This document shows positions 23,601 through 34,115 of a stretch of 60,000 nucleotides of DNA, piece by piece (the first letter of the stretch is position 1; the number at the start of each line of letters is the position of its first letter). This DNA comes from Liolophura sinensis (Eukaryota > Mollusca > Polyplacophora > Chitonida > Chitonidae), in assembly GCF_032854445.1 (NCBI RefSeq), contig NC_088301.1, positions 37,251,187 through 37,311,186 of the forward strand. The letters are read 5' to 3'. The notes beneath the pieces were generated by a model. It saw nothing but the letters and a program-made list of their open reading frames with translations, did no database searches and had not been told where the DNA came from. Made by a program: the position numbers and the translations under genes.

Positions 23601-25520
23601 CCCACCTATGCTTAGTGTGATTCCATGATCACAGTTCCTGGAAATCAGAAGAAAACTGCCATGAATGTCGCTTACACAACGAATGTAAACCTACCTGTGT
23701 TGTTGTTGTTGTTGATGTTTACGTGACAGTATGAAACTTCATCAGGTATTCAAATGCAAATATTTCAGCATGTGCCACTAAAATTTGGTTTGTGCAACCC
23801 ATAAAATACATGTGCGACAAAGATATCATCATTTGCAGTTTTCTTCTGATTTCCAGGAACTGTGATCGTGGAATCACACTAAGCTTAGGTAGGTGTGGAA
23901 TTGGAGCCCTATGATGTGTACGGAAATTTTGGTTTGTGTTCAAAGGTGTCAGAATGGATTCAAGGAAAGGAGAGGAACATTCGGGCATTGTTGGGCTCTT
24001 TGAGTGTTGTGCTATGGGAGGGTGAGACTCGATGGAAGGATGTTGGGATGCATGCTCTAGTGACTCCAGACCAAGTGAAAAGGGCGTACCGCAAGGCTGT
24101 TCTTTGTGTCCACCCTGATAAGGTATGCAGCAACACAGATCTGTGTCTCAAGACAATTATTACCATGTATATTGTGCTTAAAATGAAGGATTCAATTTAC
24201 CTCATCATTTTGCCAACTGTTTTAAAAAAAATTTCATCTAATCTAGTATTGTTGGTCTTACAGGGAGTTTCCTGAGGTCTCTTATGAGTGAAATGTGTGC
24301 TTCACATGTGAGAAAACTTGTCAGTTCCATGTACTTGCAATATGGTGATACTTTAATAACATGTGCCCAAATGAGTCAAAAGTGTATTAGAAGATAAGCC
24401 TGGTATTAACTTTAGTCCAGACTAAAGTCCCGTTAGTTTTTGCTAAGATATGACACCAGCTTAACTTTTATTATTTTTGAACAACTGGCCCCTGATACTG
24501 GTAGGCCTGTGGTTCATTCTAGGCCATCATTCATGAACCTGACTGCATTGAAATATTCTTGGTTATGCCAAATACCAACCTTACCAGGATATGGCCAAAA
24601 ATATTGCCGAAGTGGCAGTAAGCCATAAATATTTATTCAGATATCAACAAAATGAATAAATGAAAAAAGTTAAAGGGACATACCATGATGTCAATAAAAT
24701 AGTGCTGTTCTTTTTTAGACGTCCTCTGCATGAAACTGAGACTTTCAGATGTCTACTGACACGTATCTGACTTTGAGTTAGTAATCGAATGTTCAGTTTT
24801 AATCAGGGTTTCCCTTTGACCATCAACTCACTCAAGTCGACGTATTCAGAAAGCCTTATTTTTTGAATCAATTACCTCCCCTTGTTGTCTAGACAAGAGA
24901 TATTGACTTGAAATGTCAGACACAGTATTGTGTTGTGATTATGCGGTCTACTCTGTAACTTCAATTCAGCCATGCAGATCATTGAAGATGACAAATACTT
25001 TATAAAAGTCTATGGATAGAAAGGAAGATTGTATTTAGTTTAGTAGGCATTTCAATTGGCTTTCAGTGTATTGAAGTATTTACATGTGCGACCCACAAGC
25101 AAACGTTGCATAGGGAATCTCTACTCTCCCTCATTTGCATGTTATTTCATTGGGCAGACAGTTTAGACCAGAGACGGATTTCCCCTTGTAATTCTCCTGA
25201 GATTTTTCAGAAAATATAGACCCATGAGGTTTTGCATATAGCTGAACCAAGTCAGAAATTCTGAATTTCTTTTGGCGGTATGTCCCTTTAAAGCTGGCAA
25301 GGTGGCACAGATAATTAACCCAGTTAGACTAACTGACTTTTAAGAATTTTTAAAAAAAAATACAGTCCAAGTGCAGTTACTTCATGTATGTGACATGATT
25401 TTTTTTTTTTTTTTGCAGTTGACAGGATCACCTCATGAAAAGATTGCTAAACTGATTTTCATGGAACTGAATGATGCATGGGCAGAGTTTGAAAAGCAAG
25501 GAATGCAGTCCCTGTATTAA
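8477..25520 (+). CDS. GAK: Cyclin-G-associated kinase (GAK, auxilin-2), complete, 24 exons
   Basis: GAK removes clathrin coats by recruiting Hsc70 and phosphorylates AP-1/AP-2 mu subunits. Exons: 8477-8606, 10937-10998, 11177-11236, 11781-11895, 12755-12891, 13079-13204, 13756-13845, 14038-14173, 14539-14685, 14961-15162, 15886-15938, 16387-16535, 16761-16883, 17118-17251, 17503-17616, 17886-17966, 18396-18513, 18979-19058, 19537-19733, 20135-21223, 21726-21995, 22272-22417, 23946-24122 and 25419-25520. They sum to 4038 bases, 1345 residues plus stop; human GAK is about 1311. All introns are GT-AG and all phases fit. The ATG at 8477 is chosen because [17 protein letters not shown] precedes [11 protein letters not shown], as in GAK. 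Order is kinase, PTEN-like, C2, linker, J domain. The closest alternative, AAK1, lacks the PTEN and J parts. Confidence 0.96.
9855..10042 (+). mobile_element. SINE family A, 5'-truncated relic
   Basis: It begins at the B-box-like TTCAAGTCCAAC and runs through CAGCAACCCACAGAAGGTTGTGGGTTCG, CATAATGCTGGCTGCC, ATATAAGTGAAATATTCTTGAGTATGG and GTGAAACAC to a TTTATTTATTG tail. The tRNA-like head before the B box is missing. Confidence 0.8.
10606..10795 (+). mobile_element. SINE family B, 5'-truncated relic
   Basis: It matches the 3' half of the element at 12074-12450: TGGTGTCCCTGGCGTGAT, GACTCACCCTGCCACAAGA, TGTACACACATCTAATGG, ATTAAATCCCAAGCACACAT. No tRNA-like head is present. Confidence 0.75.
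12065..12459 (+). mobile_element. SINE family B, full length, with target-site duplication
   Basis: It lies in GAK intron 4. The head (12074-12150) is tRNA-like: GGCATTGTGGTTAGAGCGTT as A box and GATCAAACCCAGATC near the B box. The body includes CTTCCTCGCTTGGCGTTCAGCA and ends TTAAACCCCAAGCATACATATT. The 9-bp direct repeat CAAAATGAA flanks it at 12065-12073 and 12451-12459, the signature of target-primed retrotransposition. Confidence 0.75.
14961..15162 (+). CDS. GAK: GAK exon 10: proline-rich kinase-to-PTEN linker
   Basis: Residues about 335-401. A proline-rich stretch ([18 protein letters not shown]) is followed by [29 protein letters not shown], an amphipathic segment matching the lead-in to the auxilin/GAK PTEN-like domain. 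Exon 11 (15886-15938) continues with [12 protein letters not shown]. Confidence 0.9.
15183..15446. repeat. MITE-like tandem palindromic modules (TTTCATGAA / TTAGCTAAG)
   Basis: Two diverged modules lie head to tail in GAK intron 10: CCCGTTTCATGAAGTGCACT..TAGCTAAG from 15207 and CCAGTTTTATGAAATTCACT..TAGCTGAG from about 15341. Each carries a TATGTTGTAGAG block and closes with a complementary copy of the start. A perfect 14-bp palindrome, ACAACATATGTTGT, lies at 15262-15275. The right end (CTTCATGAAACCAGGTC) was the target of the SINE insertion at 15447. Confidence 0.6.
15434..15702 (+). mobile_element. SINE family A, full length, with 13-bp target-site duplication
   Basis: The element runs 15447-15689. 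It has a tRNA-like head (GGCTCAGTTGGTTAGCATGC as A box, GAGTTCAAGTCC as B box), the conserved body with AGCAACCTGCGGATGGTCGTGGG and CCACCATAATGCTGGCCGCC, and an end reading GAGTACGGCATAAAACACC followed by AAATAAATAAATAA. ATGAAACCAGGTC occurs immediately before (15434-15446) and after it (15690-15702). It is the best-preserved SINE here and is nested in the MITE-like modules to its left. It resembles SINEs I recall from bivalves (MetaSINE/BivaMD-like); this is from memory. Confidence 0.9.
15886..19733 (+). CDS. GAK: GAK exons 11-19: PTEN-like pseudophosphatase and C2 domain
   Basis: Residues 402-751. The PTEN-like part (exons 11-15) reads [39 protein letters not shown] and [15 protein letters not shown]. 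The catalytic Cys of the CX5R loop is kept (C509) but the Arg is not, as in other auxilins, so no phosphatase activity is expected; the module binds phosphoinositide membranes. The C2 part (exons 15-19) reads [65 protein letters not shown] and the boundary [10 protein letters not shown]. Confidence 0.95.
20135..22417 (+). CDS. GAK: GAK exons 20-22: disordered clathrin/AP2-binding linker
   Basis: Residues about 752-1253. Exon 20 alone is 1089 bases. It carries TLDWQEE, conserved in GAK, then clathrin/adaptor short motifs: [35 protein letters not shown] and IDLMGGW. The two DPF motifs fit AP2 alpha-ear binding and the DLL motifs fit clathrin binding. Exon 21 is Ser/Thr/Pro/Gln-rich and ends [14 protein letters not shown]. 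Exon 22 has [15 protein letters not shown] and [11 protein letters not shown], the conserved lead-in to the J domain. Acidic, low-complexity composition indicates disorder. Confidence 0.93.
21250..21420 (+). repeat. Possible tRNA-like SINE head
   Basis: Just after GAK exon 20 the intron contains GGGAGTTAAAGAGGCTTGCC (A-box-like) and, about 35 bases on, TGGGTTTTAAACCCACC (B-box-like spacing and form). There is no second copy in the window and no target-site duplication was found. Confidence 0.3.
22706..23035. repeat. Diverged tandem duplication of about 173 bases in GAK intron 22
   Basis: Two units share GATGAAACTWACCATA, then TGTGCATGCTTAAG with TTTAATGGCA (identical over 24 bases at 22760-22783 and 22933-22956), then a TTTTCR.AATTA block and AACAGTGC. 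Spacing between the identical blocks is 173 bases. No coding content. Confidence 0.7.
23597..23898. mobile_element. Foldback/MITE element with inverted repeats of about 63 bases
   Basis: The left arm (23597-23659) and right arm (23835-23898) are almost exact reverse complements. Each contains CTTAGTGTGATTCCA, ATCACAGTTCCTGG and AAATCAGAAGAAAACTGC. The 175-base loop holds a (TTG)n run near 23700. The right arm ends 47 bases before GAK exon 23, inside its acceptor region. No transposase is encoded. Confidence 0.85.
23946..25520 (+). CDS. GAK: GAK exons 23-24: C-terminal J domain
   Basis: Residues 1254-1345, in exons 23946-24122 and 25419-25520. The sequence runs [29 protein letters not shown], then [17 protein letters not shown]. 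The HPD tripeptide (24111-24119), needed to stimulate Hsc70 ATPase, is intact. Exon 24 gives [21 protein letters not shown] and ends TAA at 25518-25520. The intron between them holds a complete MITE (24670-25291). Confidence 0.96.
24670..25291. mobile_element. MITE with perfect 15-bp terminal inverted repeats bounded by TTAA
   Basis: The left end TTAAAGGGACATACC (24670-24684) is the exact reverse complement of the right end GGTATGTCCCTTTAA (25277-25291). The element is 622 bases and non-coding. If TTAA at each edge is the duplicated target, the mobile core starts AGGGACATACC, which would suggest piggyBac-type mobilisation; TTAA could instead belong to the repeat. A decayed copy lies at 1-610. 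Confidence 0.85.
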
Positions 25521-25969
25521 GGCCTACCCAGGGCCCATTCATTGTAGTCTTAAATGTTAATACAATGAGAACTGTGTGTACACTAGATGATGTTATGAAC
25601 CTGAAAATACCAGCCACCATTTTTTGGTGCACTCATGTATTGGTCATCCATGTATTCACAACTCCCCGAGTACATGTGGACATGTTGTTCTAGTCTGTCA
25701 CCATGCACAGGTTTCACTGTAAAATGACTGTTAGTGACAATAGAAGAAACCACAAACACTTGCACACTGCTGATGGGAATAGCTTTTGTAATGTCCTAAA
25801 TTTTACCTGCTACCGGTCTGGCTTGAGTTAGGAAGCTCTCATGTCCAGGGTCATCTGTTGATGAATTTTGACTAGAAAATCTTTCTACAGTAGAGTATTG
25901 GTATAAAGTATGAACATCCGATTTTCTTCAGGAAAATATAAGATATAGAATCAGTTGGATCCAGCTTTA

Positions 25970-25975
25970 AATAAA
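25970..25975 (+). terminator. Candidate GAK poly(A) signal AATAAA
   Basis: First canonical hexamer downstream of the GAK stop, about 450 bases on. Use is not provable here. Confidence 0.5.
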
Positions 25976-28900
25976 GATGACTTGTCAATCTTGATATTTG
26001 AATTGGTTATTTAAAAAGGTATAGTGGAGTGGTTTTCTTCAATGTTGAACCATCGATATTGATGTTTGGTTAGCTCATGATGTACTAAAGCTGTAAAAAA
26101 CAGGTAAAAGCTGTGAACTGAGATGTAATTAGTAGCAAGTTATCGTGTCAATGACAGGTAAGTATATTAAGGTGAGTAGATGTACATGTACATATTGGTT
26201 ATACAAGGACTAGTATATGCAATAATATTGTTAAGTCAGCCTCTGGCGTGGAACATGTTTGATATTCACCTGTTGGCCACACATAGCTAGCCTCTAGACA
26301 AGAATAGACTGATAGATATGTAAGGGTAGAGTACTATTGCAACCATGTAAAGCTGCAGATTTTTATGTCATCCAAACATGAAGTATTGGTGTGGTTCAGG
26401 CAGTTGTGAAAGCTGTATCTGTAATCCAGTGTCGATCTTCCTAGAGAGAACATCTGAACATATTAGAAAAAGCTAAAAAAAATACACTAATAATAGCTTT
26501 AAAAGTCGTCTTTTTTTCCCCATTGTATACCCATCAGGTACTGGTTGTAAAAATCTGTATTATCACTACATCAATTATACAGATACATGTATTCTTGTAG
26601 CCAGAACACTTAAAGTTGTGGTTAGACTTTAGATTGTTCCAGGTTGTCTATTTATAAAAAACATAATCATTATTACAAGGTACTAGTTGTATGTATACAT
26701 AAATTCCTTAACTGCCAAGTTGTATACCCTTGACAAAGGAATACCGACAAATAGTTCTTCATAATGTCCTTATAATATTGTGTTGGTTGGATATCTATTC
26801 AGCTGTACAACGCCATACAAATGCTCATTGATGAAGAGTCCATACCATGAAACTTGGCATTCTTTCTTTCTTCAACATTCCATTGACTAATGGTCAGCAC
26901 TAAAGGCCACAGCAAATTTATTTGACGTTTTACGGGCAGAAATAAATCTTTAATCAGTGTAGGAGGAAGGTATAAAAAATAAAACATATAAAAATCATCT
27001 AATTTGGAGAAAAATTGGAAAAACCTTGACAGTTTTGTCAAAAGAAAGGTTTACATGATCAAAAAGCCTTGACAAACATTCAAACTTCAAAATGAAAAGG
27101 TAGGCATTGATTTGTGAATGCAGCATTTGTTTTTGGTGTATCTTATGAATGCAACCACTACCTTGTTAGGTTTGGGTGTCCATGAGATGACCATTTGACA
27201 TGTTACAGTGCCATGCAGTGATGCCTGGACAAAAGTTGGAACTTTCAACACATGTATGTGATTGTTACAGGATACAGGATGTTTCATATTATGCAATAAT
27301 AGCATTAAGCACAGTGCTGTAGGGAATGATCTAGAAAGGGCTAGAATTTTGCCCGACCACTGGTTAAAAATTAGGCATACATGCAACTGGATAGTGTAAA
27401 ATACATGATGCCCATGTGGATTGGCACCCAAGTTTTTAAAATTTGTACATTAGTAAATAGTTGTAAAATCTGTATCTATCTGTAACATACATATAGGATT
27501 TTTAAAAGGAGTAAATATGGTTCAGTTTTTTTTTCTTTTAGTAATAAATATGTTTCAGTAATTGTTCTGTTTTGATGCAAGCTGTCTTGAAAAGAATTTA
27601 TTTATATCCTGAAAATTTGTGTCCATGGTATTGATGTATGTATAATTTTGAAAATTACACAAAAAGAGACAAAATATTGTCTTAATAGTGTCCTTGAGTT
27701 AACAATTACATCAACATATCAGAGCTTGTAAAGAATATGACAGTGGCTTTGACTTGAGTTATTGGCATGTTTTTTAAAAAAGGTCTAAAGCATTGCTCCA
27801 AGAAACCTTGTTTGACATCATGGTATTAAATATAATATATAATATATTTCATACCTGATTTATTATTGCAGTGAATTTTTTTTTCATAACATGCTCTCTC
27901 ATAGATTTTTTCTTCTGTTTCCTTTCTTTATTATGTATTCAGATTGGAAGAGATTTATTAATCTTTTCTTAATACCTAATATTTAAACTTTAATGAGCCC
28001 TTTAAATCAGTGGACCTTTTTTTTTTTTTGGCAGTTTCAAGTGCAACCATTTCTCTATATGATTTTTGGTGAAATTCTGTTACAAGCTAATATATTTGAT
28101 ACAATATCACAGCATTAGAAGCCAATTAAACATTTTGTCATTGCTAATTTCATGGTGGAAAAATGGAACAGAACATTGATGCAGAACAGAAAAAAAAAAC
28201 GACTTTTTTTGTTACCAGTGAGTCTAAATCCGCATTAATCAGTAATGTGGTTGCAAGCTTACACGAAAACTGGTCACAATCCAAAGTAGCTTCTCCCCAT
28301 TGGTGTGAATTAATTGCTTGTGGGTACGTGCAACGGCCTGTATGTATATATAATGGAAATCATGTAATGTAGAAAATTTCGAAAAGAACATAAAATTCTT
28401 TTACTCTTGCACATGTAAAGCAACCCAATCTACAACACCACCACCGCCCCAGCCCCACCCCCCCCCAACCAATTTTTCTTTTAAATAAGTTGAATAGCTT
28501 TGTCCACAATTTGTATAAAATTAATGATCTTATGTAATGAATGATAAGTAATGATACTTATGTTAATCATATGTGTAACAGCCTTATTCATGTTTTTCAA
28601 AGAAAATAGCTTGATACGTTGGGGCCAAAAATGTTTTGCGAAGTTCTTATGCTCATTTGTGTATTGTTTTATGTCTGGTTTTTTTTATTGTAGTCAGTTG
28701 AACATTGTTTAAACTTGGTCAAACTTGTAGCATACTGTCACTTCATAGTACTGTGTGAATGGTACACAGATAGAATTTTGGTATTTATTTACTACAGAAG
28801 TGTTTTAAACTGACTTTTTCTTCATAAATATGCCAGACCCACCCTTTCATTGTATGCCCAACAGCCTTACGTGCTCCACCCATTTACACAATTTGAAGAA

Positions 28901-29851
28901 TTGAGATGGTATTATACATTCCTTGGTTAGTCATTTTATTGCATGTAGCCTGTGTTATGGCAAGGTTTCGTGTTCTTTATTTTGTTGTATGTAATTTACT
29001 CATAATTTGTATATACAAACTGTGAACTGTTAGTATATGGATGTACACAAGCCTGCAGTTTAGATCATTTAAGTTCATCACAGTTACATAATTTATCAGT
29101 CACTTCTGTAATAAAGAATGCATACATCCGTGGCATTTTATTCGTGTTTTCACTGGGCTAATAGGCCTACATTTGTATTTTGTTTTCCAGATGCTGAAAA
29201 AGTAAAGCATAGTTTGAGGTAAAATATGTTTTGGAAAAGGACAAGACTTTAATAGTATATGAGATTATAAGCATTGTTGCAGGTACTCTCACATTTGCAT
29301 GTTAGTACACATTGGTGTGGTTTATACACTAAGATGATCATATACAACGGTAAACTTTGATTATCGGTTGGTAAACCGTAGTCCTTAACTTTAAACAAGG
29401 ATTTGTGAATGGAGAACCGCCATTTGATATATCTTGTGAAATGTAAATGTGAGAGAACACAACCAAAGCAGCCTGACTAAAAAGCAATCCAAAGAGTTAC
29501 ACAAGGATTTCCATACTATGTCGCACCGTTGGAAAAGAATTGAGCGAACATCTTTAAAGGAAAGACAGATTCGTGAAGCACCTTCACAACAAGTAAGGAT
29601 TGGCTGCCATGAATTCCCATGCCAGGTCTGTAATCAGTTCATGAAGTTTGAAGGAAGATATAACCTAATTCCTCAAACTTTTCGCCGATGAATGTACACT
29701 GTGTGCACCTTACAATACTGGTTGGCGATTTTCATGGCTTTACGGTAAGAATAAATTTATCTATCTAAAGTGATTAATAACCTCTGAATATTCTCAGGCT
29801 AAAGAATTAAAAGCGGTCAGAAAGGAGAGCAAAGGCACGTATGGACCGATG

Positions 29852-30051
29852 NNNNNNNNNNNNNNNNNNNNNNNNNNNNNNNNNNNNNNNNNNNNNNNNN
29901 NNNNNNNNNNNNNNNNNNNNNNNNNNNNNNNNNNNNNNNNNNNNNNNNNNNNNNNNNNNNNNNNNNNNNNNNNNNNNNNNNNNNNNNNNNNNNNNNNNNN
30001 NNNNNNNNNNNNNNNNNNNNNNNNNNNNNNNNNNNNNNNNNNNNNNNNNNN
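29852..30051. other. Assembly gap (200 N)
   Basis: Exactly 200 unknown bases, probably a placeholder length. Open frames drawn across it are meaningless. Confidence 0.99.
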
Positions 30052-30330
30052 GCCTTTAAGTTGGCCTGCTACGCCAAATTTTTGGCCAGCTTTTTGCGAT
30101 TCACAGGCTGTTATTTCGGGCCCTGTCTGCTGTGATTATGACCTTCTTTGTAGCTTGTCCTCCAGCCCCGCATTTGAGACCATACACATCCGCAAACTTC
30201 AATTGCATGGGATCAGTGGACAATGCAGGGGTTCTGCCCATGGTGATGGCGATGACCGGAGCACCCAGTGTCAGACAGAAAATCTTGGTGCGCCCTGCAT
30301 TCCAAAGTCAAGATAGCTTTATTCTTAGTT
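30052..30330. other. GC-richer segment after the gap with open frames on both strands, unrecognised
   Basis: This stretch is visibly GC-richer than its neighbours. The minus strand reads GAPVIAITMGRTPALSTD and LKFADVYGLKCGAGGQAT before a stop. The plus strand has frames such as PYTSANFNCMGSVDNAGVLP. Composition suggests an exon or a foreign fragment, but I do not recognise a protein on either strand. It abuts the gap, so its other end is missing. Confidence 0.3.
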
Positions 30331-33300
30331 TGTGGAAGGGACAGTAGATTTAGCGTTTTGGTTTAAAACGCATTGCAAACTTCAATGTTTGCAGTGTCAA
30401 GAGTAAAATACAACTTCAAAACAATAACATTGATTTACACGGTAGTTTACTCTGTACAGTATATGGTGTTCTGCATTTTGTATTTCTATGATGTACAGAT
30501 TTTGTTTCAGCTTTCTTGTTATCTTTCATGGCTCAGATGCTCTCTCAGAGCACCGTTCATTGAGTATTTCTTGCATGTAAAGGGGAAACATCCTATGCAC
30601 CCCTTCATGCTCACTCACTGTGCACATTTGCCATGCTCATTCCACAATTGGTGCTCACCAGTCAACATTTTCTGGGTAGAACCCTACAATGACAACAAAG
30701 TGAAAGATGACATGGGAAGGTATGGGAAAATGAACAACACTGGATGATATTGTGAGAGCTACAGTTGATAATAACCAGAAATTATTGCTTATTAGGATAG
30801 AGAATCTGCACAGCATATGTAAATTTTAATATCAACTGTAAATGTCAACGAAAGCTGGTGTTTGGATTATGGGGCTATGAAGCAGAGTTTTGTTTAACTG
30901 CTATTTCATTTTACAAATGGCAGATGCCACGATGTCTATAATCTCGAATGGGGAAGACTTCACTTAAAAAAGTACTGCTTGGTAAACATTGTTAAACAGA
31001 GTTAATTGAGCCTTGAAATTGTGGCTATGGTGTCACTAAGCGCATGTACTTTGTTGCCACGAGTGGTCTCAAGAAAAATGAACTTTTTCAATCTCTCTGT
31101 TTATAATAAGCCTGCAATGCTATCTGCTAAGATGAACAGGAAGTAGCACAGCCGATGAATTAAAAATGAAACAGAATGCCAACCAAGGTATTTGAAGTTG
31201 TGAATTTTATGAAATTCAGATTCTGAGATTTGTTTGATTGCAAGGCTGTTGTGAAAGTTGTGTTTAACACAAGCTGCATTGTACTCTTCTGGCAGGGGAG
31301 ATAACTCAAATTGACACAGTTTGGACTACCCAGTTCTCTCTCTTCTTTTTTCGATAGTTTGTAGTCAGAGACCTCAGTTGTTCAGTGATATTTCATACAT
31401 TTTAAGCGGAAAGGTAGAGGGATTATGGTAATTTTTACTTTGCAAAGTAAATCAAAATTAGATCTGCAAGAAGCACCAAACACCAAAATTTATTTGGTGA
31501 AATACTATTAATTCTAAAATTATTACAGCTTAATCGTTTCCAATCGCAGAAATTGTTGGGAACTGAAAGAACGTTTCCCACCATTTCCAAGGTCAAAAGC
31601 ACATGAAACCAAAAAAGTGTTTCTCAGGTATTCTGAAATCTTCAAGCCTGGAGTCTGACTGTGAAATCAATTGAACTGGTCACAGGAGTATAACTCCTGC
31701 TAGCAAGTAAGGAAAACAATCACTGAATATTTCTCAATTTTATCTCCCATGTGCATTTTAAATAATATCATGCAAATTCCTGTGACCTAGACAATAAAGT
31801 GTAATAACTGTTTCAATGCAACACTGATATATTGTATTCAGAATGTTGTATCCCATTGGTTAATTTTATTGGAGATTTTGTAGTCTTTGTGAGAAACTAT
31901 AACAGTAATGCTGTATATTCACCTTCATTCTATTACAACGTGCGAACATTTCTTTTTGAAAAATGTATCTTGGGAGTTTGACAAGGCAACCTACAGGGTA
32001 TATCAAATTGTAAATGTAATGTAAACTTAAATATGAAGGCATTGGCAAGTTTCAAGGGTGACTACTTCTGGTAGCTCCATTTGGTAGGTGGAGTTGTTCC
32101 CCTTTATCACGCAGACCATATGGTTAAAAAACAATGTGGTCAACCTGACCAGATTCTAAGGTTTGTGTTTGAGGTTCACTTTGAAAAGGTTTTTTTTTTC
32201 AGCTGTTCAATCTACTTATTTATTTGATTATGTCTTAACAACATATCCAAGAATTTTTCATTTATGTAGCTTAAACGTAAATCAAAGACCTGTGGCAAGT
32301 CACTGATGAACATATGTAACATATCTTACATACAGATATGTACACTATATTGGTGGAAAACAAGTGGTCTTCAGCAAAAGTCACATTTGAAACAGGTTTA
32401 TAGTGTTACTGAGTGTTAGAAAGGTAAATTTCTAAGTTTGGCACAGCCAAAATTTGCAATTTTATTTTGATGACTTGTTAGAGGAAAACAAACTATTGAT
32501 ATTAAATGATTTGAAGGGACCTTTTGTGGGCCTGAAGTAAATAGGTAATTTCCGATTTCCTTCTTTATGTGCAGGCCCACATTGCATGAGCACATTTTAA
32601 AAGAATTTTATTGAGAACTAAACTTACAGGTGGATAAAAAGCTTTGTGATGTCAGTGATGTACCTGGAGTAAATTGCCAGCTTGTCAGCCTTGTCTGAAA
32701 ATTTGTGAGCCTTTTTCAGTTAAGTCTATTACCTCAATGGGTGGTAACTTGCATCAACTGTTAAATGTTTCATCCAGTCATAGCAGTCAAATATGTGCAA
32801 ATATGGCCACAGTTGTTGCTCACATATGCTACAAAAAGGGCAAGGCAAGAGAATAACTGGTTAGAGAAAATGGACCAGGGTAACATTTGCATCCATTAGT
32901 ACCTGTTAAGTCTTCTTGTTGATAATTCAGTTCCATTTTCTGTCCAGAATTGGGCTGTTTATAGGATTCCACAAAACTATTTCTGAACTAAGTCGAACTA
33001 CGGAGTCTGACAAATCAGCCTTAATTGATGCATGTAGAATATTTAAGGGTTTAACACTGCTGTAGCTGTGTTTGTTGATTAATCTAATACTGCCAACTGC
33101 TGAAACAAGGTTCAGCAGTATCAGGTTACATAACAAACACCAGGACAAAAGTGTTACTGTCTATTCTACCCCAAAAAATGAAGAAATTGTGGCAAGAATT
33201 GCATATTCTGTTTTACTGCCTCCACAGAGGTCATGCATTTTAGACCAATCAATGGCAAGCTTAGGCCAAAGCAGTTGACCTAGATACGTCAATGTTCCAT

Positions 33301-33940
33301 GTGTATGACATGTCTTGTTGCATGACGCAGAAATGTAAAAGTTTACTGTACATGTATCATGACGTCATACCGCTGAGCTCAGACTGTAATGTCAGAAAAC
33401 AAATGTTTCTTTTTAAACATCATGGTGTCTAGGTGTAAAAACAAAAGTTATACCTATAAACTGTGTGAAATAACACTTTTATCACTGAAGGAAATTCTGA
33501 TAGTTCAGCTTTACATAAATCATGTAGCAAATCTAACAAGTAAACAAAGAAATATTCTTTTATTTATAGGTGTAAACAGCATGAAATGATATTACTTAGA
33601 GAGGTAAACATACCGGCCGGTGAGCTGGTGATACACTCAGTATTGTTTAAAATGTCATGTTTATTTAATATGTATATATATATTTGTAAACAACCTGCAA
33701 ATAACAGCAGGGTAGAATTTATATCAGAAACTGAAACCAAAAGTGACCTATAGTCATCAGTTAGCCAGGTGGTCGAAACATGCCTTTTTGAAGCCATTTT
33801 ATTATAGCAGGGTGTTCTGATTTCATTTTCTGCTATCTCTCACATGTTAAAAGTGCTGAAAACTGGATGTCCAAATAGCACCGGCCCACTTGGATGGATG
33901 AACAGGAAGTTTGATCTCAAATGTATTTTGTTTTTTGCAG

Positions 33941-34115
33941 AGAAACAGTTGTATGCACTCCAAGGTTGGACAGTTTTAAAATGGAGTCTTCAAGTGGGGG
34001 GAGTAGCATCCCCAAAATTATGACTTTCCATCCCACGATGGAAGAGTTCATGGATTTCCCTAAATACATTGAGTACATCGAGTCACAAGGTGGACACAAA
34101 GCTGGTATTTGCAAG
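33941..34115 (+). other. KDM4: KDM4 first visible exon with 40-base 5'UTR and start codon
   Basis: The exon follows TTTTTTGCAG, so at least one upstream non-coding exon exists. The ATG at 33981 begins [19 protein letters not shown]; the IMTF.PTMEEF block is the N-terminus of every KDM4. No in-frame upstream ATG is seen in the 40-base leader. Confidence 0.85.

Larger units (their letters stand above)
25521..33940. other. GAK 3' flank and GAK-KDM4 intergenic region
   Basis: I see no recognisable gene here. AATAAA hexamers occur at 25970 and near 26943, 27542, 29110 and 31793. There is a C-rich tract at 28437-28470, the assembly gap at 29852-30051 and a GC-richer segment after it. An open frame at about 29449-29691 (Lys/Arg/Gln-rich, then CHEFPCQVCNQF) is unrecognised. 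Non-coding first exon(s) and the promoter of KDM4 must lie somewhere in this stretch or the gap. Confidence 0.5.

Noticed and set aside
23719-23988. Minus-strand open frame across the foldback element and GAK exon 23
   Set aside because: It combines one inverted-repeat arm with antisense coding sequence.
23946-24122. Alternative reading of GAK exon 23 starting at the ATG-like frame at 23895
   Set aside because: The frame upstream of 23946 is intron and inverted-repeat sequence; the conserved protein begins at [10 protein letters not shown].
29841-30316. Open frames running through the N block
   Set aside because: Unknown bases cannot end a frame, so their length is an artefact; only the part after 30051 is real sequence.
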